DNA of 7,814 nucleotides from JAZBPO01 sp036351675. GTDB lineage: Bacteria; Pseudomonadota; Gammaproteobacteria; Pseudomonadales; Azotimanducaceae. The stretch is taken from contig JAZBPO010000030.1 in NCBI GenBank assembly GCA_036351675.1, positions 1 through 7,814 on the forward strand, written 5' to 3'. How positions within the stretch are numbered: position 1 is the first letter of the stretch; each line of letters opens with the position of its first letter. Below are positions 4,817-7,814 of this stretch, piece by piece. Below the pieces are notes generated by a model. That model was not told the DNA's origin. It saw only the letters and a list, made by a program, of their open reading frames with translations, and ran no database searches. The position numbers and the translations under genes are program-made.

Positions 4817-7219
4817 TCAGTCCCAGGCCAGCTGACGGTCGAGCCAGGTCTCCATCTCCCAGAGGTTGTGGAGCACGGACTCGCGGGCCCGGTAGCCATG
4901 GCTCTCCTCCGGCAGCATGACGAGGCGCGCCTCGACGCCGAGACCCTTGAGCGCGTTGTAGAAGCGCTGGCTCTGGAGCGGGAAGGTGCCGGAGTTGTTG
5001 TCGGCCTCGCCGTGGATCATGAGCACGGGCTCGGTGATCTTCGCGGCGTTCATGAAGGGCGACATGGCGAAGTAGACCTCCGGCGCCTCCCAGAAGGTGC
5101 GCTCCTCGGCCTGGAAGCCGAAGGGCGTGAGCGAGCGGTTGTAGGCGCCGCTGCGGGCGATGCCCGTGGCGAAGAGATCGGAATGCGCGAGCAGGTTCGC
5201 GGTCATGAAGGCGCCGTAGGAGTGCCCACCGACCGCGATGGCGTCGCGGCGGCTGATGCCGCGTTCGACGAGGACGTCGACGGCGGCCTCGGCGCTCGAG
5301 ACGAGCTGCTCCACGTAGGCGTCGTTCGGCTCCGCGTCGCCCTCGCCCACGATCGGCATGGTCGGTCCGTCGAAGACGGCGTAGCCGGCGGCGAGCAGCG
5401 GCAGCGGGCCCGAGTAGCGGATGCGATTGAAGCGATGGGGCGAGCCGCGCATCTGCCCGGCGGCCTCCGCGCTCTTGAACTCGCGCGGATAGGCCCAGAG
5501 CAGCGTCGGGAAGGGGCCGTCCTCCGGGCGCTTCCCCGGCGGCAGGTAGAGGGTGCCGGAGAGCGGCACGCCGTCTTCCCGCTCGTAGCGGACGATCTCC
5601 TTGTGGATGCCGCGCATGTGCGGATAGGGGTGCGGGCGGTCGCTGAGCTGCATGCGCGTATCGCCGGTGCGCAGGAAGAGGTTCGGCGGCTGATCGGGCG
5701 ACTCGGCGAGCGTCAGCACCGTACCCGCCGCGGGATCGACGAGCGCGGCGACGGCCTCGTACTCCGGTGCGCTCGAACGCCACAGACGCGTCGCCTCGCC
5801 GGTCGCGAGATCCACGCGGTCGAGGAAGGGCCGGTCGCCCTCGGGAGACGCGCCGAGGCCGGCCCGGTAGAGGGAACCCTCGTGCGTGGCGACGACCTCG
5901 CGCCCGAAGGCATTGCTGCGCGTGAGCGGGCGGCCGGGATCGGCGTAGCGGTCCTCGACGGAACGGTCCTCGATCACGCGCGCATCGTCCGGCGCCGCGG
6001 GGTCGAGGAGCCAGCTGCGCAGGCGCCGGTCGCGCCACCAGCGCTCCGTGACGACGAGCTGGCCCGCGTCGGTCATCTCCACCTCGTAGGCGCGCAGCGC
6101 GAGATCGGCGACGCGCACCGGCTCGCCCTCGAAGGGCGCGTCGAGGCGCCAGAGGCGATCGCGGCGTTCGGCGTCGCGGGACGGATCGCCGCCGTCGAGC
6201 GCTTCCAGGAGATAGACGGACGCCGGCAGATCGTCGAGCCAGGCCACCGTGCGCAGGCCGCTTCGAGCGGCGTCGCGACCGATGGGCACGTCCTCCGCGA
6301 GGGGCAGCTCCGCGAGCACGCGGACGCGTTCGCCGGACGCATCGCGCACCTCGGTGCGCTGCGCGAAGCGGTAGTAGGGCACGAGCAGGGAGAAGGGCTG
6401 CTGCAGCGCCGTGACGAGCAGGTAGCGTCCGTCCGGCGACACGGCGTGTGAACGCAGCAGACCCGGCGCGCCGAGCGCGCGCGGTCGACCCTCGAGTGGA
6501 ATGCGCACGAGCTGCGCCCGGGCGTACCAGGCGAAGAGGCGTTCGTCGAAGGCGTCCTTCAGGAGATCCTGATAGGTGCGTGCGGCGGCTTCGACCGCAC
6601 CCGAGTGGGCGCGGACGTTGGGCCCGCGGGGTACGCGCGGACGCTCCGGCGGCGTGCCCGCGTCCTCGGGAACGGTCCGGCAGACGAGCGCGCTGGAGTC
6701 GGCGCTCCAGTCGCAGGGGTCTCCGAATACGGCATTCAGACGCAGCGAGGCGAGTTCGCGCGCCCGCCCCGTCGCGGCATCGAGCACCCAGGGTCGTACG
6801 CCGTCGCTCGTCGTGTGCGTGAACGCCAGGAAGCGACCGTCCGGCGACCACTCGAAGTCCCCGAGCTTGCTCGGCTGCGGCAGGCCGCTGACCGAGCGCA
6901 TGGCGCGGGTCTCGAGGTCCACGAGCTCGACGGAAGCCGCCGTGCGTCCCCGGCTCGGCCCGTGCGTCTGCGGGTCGAAGCGCAGGCCGGCGAGGCGAAG
7001 CTCCGGTCGGGCGAGATCCTCGATCGAGGGCAGTGCCTGCGGATGGATGAGCGCGAGGGTCTGCTCGCCCGGCGCGAGCTCGACGATCGGAGCGGCGGGC
7101 GCATCGACGATGTCGATGATCGCCTGCGAGGGCTGTCGGTAGCCCGACGGGGCGTCGGATTCCGCGGCGGCGAGCGGAGCGGAGAGCACGAGGCAGAGCG
7201 GAAGGATCCAGCGGGTCAT
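4817..7219 (-). CDS. Exported S9 family serine peptidase, glutamyl endopeptidase-like (S9D)
   Basis: Prolyl oligopeptidase-fold peptidase of 800 residues, expected to cleave peptides in the periplasm. Residues 1-19 form a signal peptide (Arg3, hydrophobic core, cleavage near LAAA-E). Residues about 45-530 form the beta-propeller, with blade motifs such as WSPDGRFLAF (124-133) and VSPDGRYLLV (260-269). The alpha/beta-hydrolase domain follows from about 540. The catalytic triad is complete: Ser667 in GGHSYGAF, Asp740 in HGEADNN and His774 in EESHGYRARES. The stretches GIARSGAYNRSLTPFGFQ (686-703) and the RTFWEA that follows closely match the plant chloroplast glutamyl endopeptidase group rather than dipeptidyl peptidase IV, so Glu-directed cleavage is inferred, not shown. 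ATG 7219 gives the signal peptide at the right place; its ribosome site is weak (GGAA). A TAACAT at 7251-7256 might be a -10 element, but no good -35 was found. The gene follows the SDR gene after 87 bp and ends next to the hairpin array. Confidence 0.95.
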   Translation of the reverse strand: MTRWILPLCLVLSAPLAAAESDAPSGYRQPSQAIIDIVDAPAAPIVELAPGEQTLALIHPQALPSIEDLARPELRLAGLRFDPQTHGPSRGRTAASVELVDLETRAMRSVSGLPQPSKLGDFEWSPDGRFLAFTHTTSDGVRPWVLDAATGRARELASLRLNAVFGDPCDWSADSSALVCRTVPEDAGTPPERPRVPRGPNVRAHSGAVEAAARTYQDLLKDAFDERLFAWYARAQLVRIPLEGRPRALGAPGLLRSHAVSPDGRYLLVTALQQPFSLLVPYYRFAQRTEVRDASGERVRVLAELPLAEDVPIGRDAARSGLRTVAWLDDLPASVYLLEALDGGDPSRDAERRDRLWRLDAPFEGEPVRVADLALRAYEVEMTDAGQLVVTERWWRDRRLRSWLLDPAAPDDARVIEDRSVEDRYADPGRPLTRSNAFGREVVATHEGSLYRAGLGASPEGDRPFLDRVDLATGEATRLWRSSAPEYEAVAALVDPAAGTVLTLAESPDQPPNLFLRTGDTRMQLSDRPHPYPHMRGIHKEIVRYEREDGVPLSGTLYLPPGKRPEDGPFPTLLWAYPREFKSAEAAGQMRGSPHRFNRIRYSGPLPLLAAGYAVFDGPTMPIVGEGDAEPNDAYVEQLVSSAEAAVDVLVERGISRRDAIAVGGHSYGAFMTANLLAHSDLFATGIARSGAYNRSLTPFGFQAEERTFWEAPEVYFAMSPFMNAAKITEPVLMIHGEADNNSGTFPLQSQRFYNALKGLGVEARLVMLPEESHGYRARESVLHNLWEMETWLDRQLAWD

Positions 7220-7306
7220 CGGCGGCGTTCCGTTGCGCAGGGGAGGCCGGATGTTAGCGCGATCCGTCTCCCATGCCGCGCCGGGCGAGGAACGGGCTTC
7301 GGTCCC

Positions 7307-7814
7307 TCAGGCCGCGGCGGCCGCACCGAAGTCGTAGCGGCAGCCGGTGAGCCGCTCGCTCTCGTCCCAGAGGCGCCTCGAGACGGTCACGTCGAGGGCC
7401 GCGCGGGCCCGACCGACGCGGACCGGATGGCCGCGCAGCTCCTGGAAGCCGCCCGGCCCGAAGTAGTCGGCGGGGCGCGCGTCCGGGTCGACGGCGGCGC
7501 GCAGCGTCGGCAGCGCACCCATGGCGGGACGCATGGCGAGCAGGGGCCCCATGAGCTTCGCGAAGGGCATGTTCCGCTGCAGGTCCGTGCCGGTCCAGCC
7601 GGGGTGTGCGGCGACCGCGAGCAGGTCCATGCCTGCCGCTTCGAGACGCGCCTGCAGGCCGAGCGTGAAGAGCAGGTTCGCGAGCTTGCTCTGGCCATAG
7701 GCGGGCCAGGGCTCGTAGCCGAGATCGAACTGGAGATCGTCGAAGCGGATGCGGCCCAGGCGATGCGCGAGGCTGGCCACGTTCACGACGCGCGCGCCGG
7801 CCGTCGCCGCGAGC
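7307..7814 (-). CDS. SDR family oxidoreductase, retinol dehydrogenase-like (N-terminus outside window)
   Basis: C-terminal 168 residues of an NAD(P)-dependent short-chain dehydrogenase/reductase; the frame is open to the right edge, so the Rossmann dinucleotide-binding GxxxGxG segment is missing. Numbering from the first full codon, the active-site Ser14 is in VVNVASLAH, and Tyr39 and Lys43 are in YGQSK. The 25-residue Ser-Tyr gap is wider than in classical SDRs and is typical of the retinol-dehydrogenase/WWOX/protochlorophyllide-reductase-like group. The HPGWTGTDLQ segment is the family's post-active-site PG motif, and YFGPGGF plus a final LWDESERLTG are typical of the C-terminal end of this group. 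The protein ends in a run of five alanines before TGA at 7307-7309. The substrate is probably a small ketone or alcohol and cannot be specified. It is the first gene of the co-directional series in view. Confidence 0.92.
   Translation of the reverse strand, partial: LAATAGARVVNVASLAHRLGRIRFDDLQFDLGYEPWPAYGQSKLANLLFTLGLQARLEAAGMDLLAVAAHPGWTGTDLQRNMPFAKLMGPLLAMRPAMGALPTLRAAVDPDARPADYFGPGGFQELRGHPVRVGRARAALDVTVSRRLWDESERLTGCRYDFGAAAAA

Noticed and set aside
4620..4920. Repeated Ser/Asp/Pro-rich peptides encoded across the array
   Set aside because: The 47-bp period is not a multiple of three, so each unit shifts frame. The signal is in the DNA or RNA symmetry, not in a protein.
4592..6451. 619-codon plus-strand frame, and the 719-codon minus-strand frame at 4692-6851
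   Set aside because: Both overlap the S9 peptidase gene in other frames and run into the repeat array. Long stop-free frames are expected at this GC content.
1..7814. A new multi-gene defence, secretion or biosynthesis system
   Set aside because: All six genes belong to known families with no shared pathway, and the gaps are too long and structured for a tight operon. Only the hairpin array and some variants merit follow-up.

Overview
The window is strongly GC-rich, and six protein genes all read on the minus strand. No rRNA, tRNA, transposase or CRISPR array is visible. Gene content points to a free-living Gram-negative bacterium: two exported enzymes with Sec-type signal peptides, a GAF-GGDEF diguanylate cyclase, a phytanoyl-CoA dioxygenase-like oxygenase and an SDR reductase. 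A gammaproteobacterium is my best guess, but no marker gene proves it.

Layout in transcription order, from high to low coordinates. First is the C-terminal part of a short-chain dehydrogenase of the retinol-dehydrogenase-like type (7814 to 7307, 5' end outside the window). Next is an 800-residue exported S9 serine peptidase closest in motif to the S9D glutamyl endopeptidases (7219 to 4817). Then come a roughly 174-bp array of four tandem hairpin units (4808 to 4635), a 148-residue Ddn-like deazaflavin/flavin oxidoreductase (4568 to 4122), a short gap packed with palindromes, and a 380-residue PhyH-type Fe(II)/2-oxoglutarate dioxygenase with a GTG start (4036 to 2894). After a 241-bp gap there is a GAF-GGDEF diguanylate cyclase (2652 to 1648), a gap of C/G palindromes, and finally a signal-peptide-bearing amidase-signature enzyme (1536 to the left edge, C-terminus cut).

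The genes are co-directional, but the gaps (about 85 to 250 bp, several holding hairpins) argue against one tight operon. No single pathway links them. The Ddn-like protein, the dioxygenase and the SDR are all redox enzymes for small organic molecules, and the peptidase and amidase could act on peptides or amides in the periplasm, but a joint role is only a guess.

The most unusual structure is the hairpin array directly behind the peptidase stop codon. I found no convincing evidence of a new multi-gene system. The long open frames on the plus strand and in other minus frames are by-products of high GC content.
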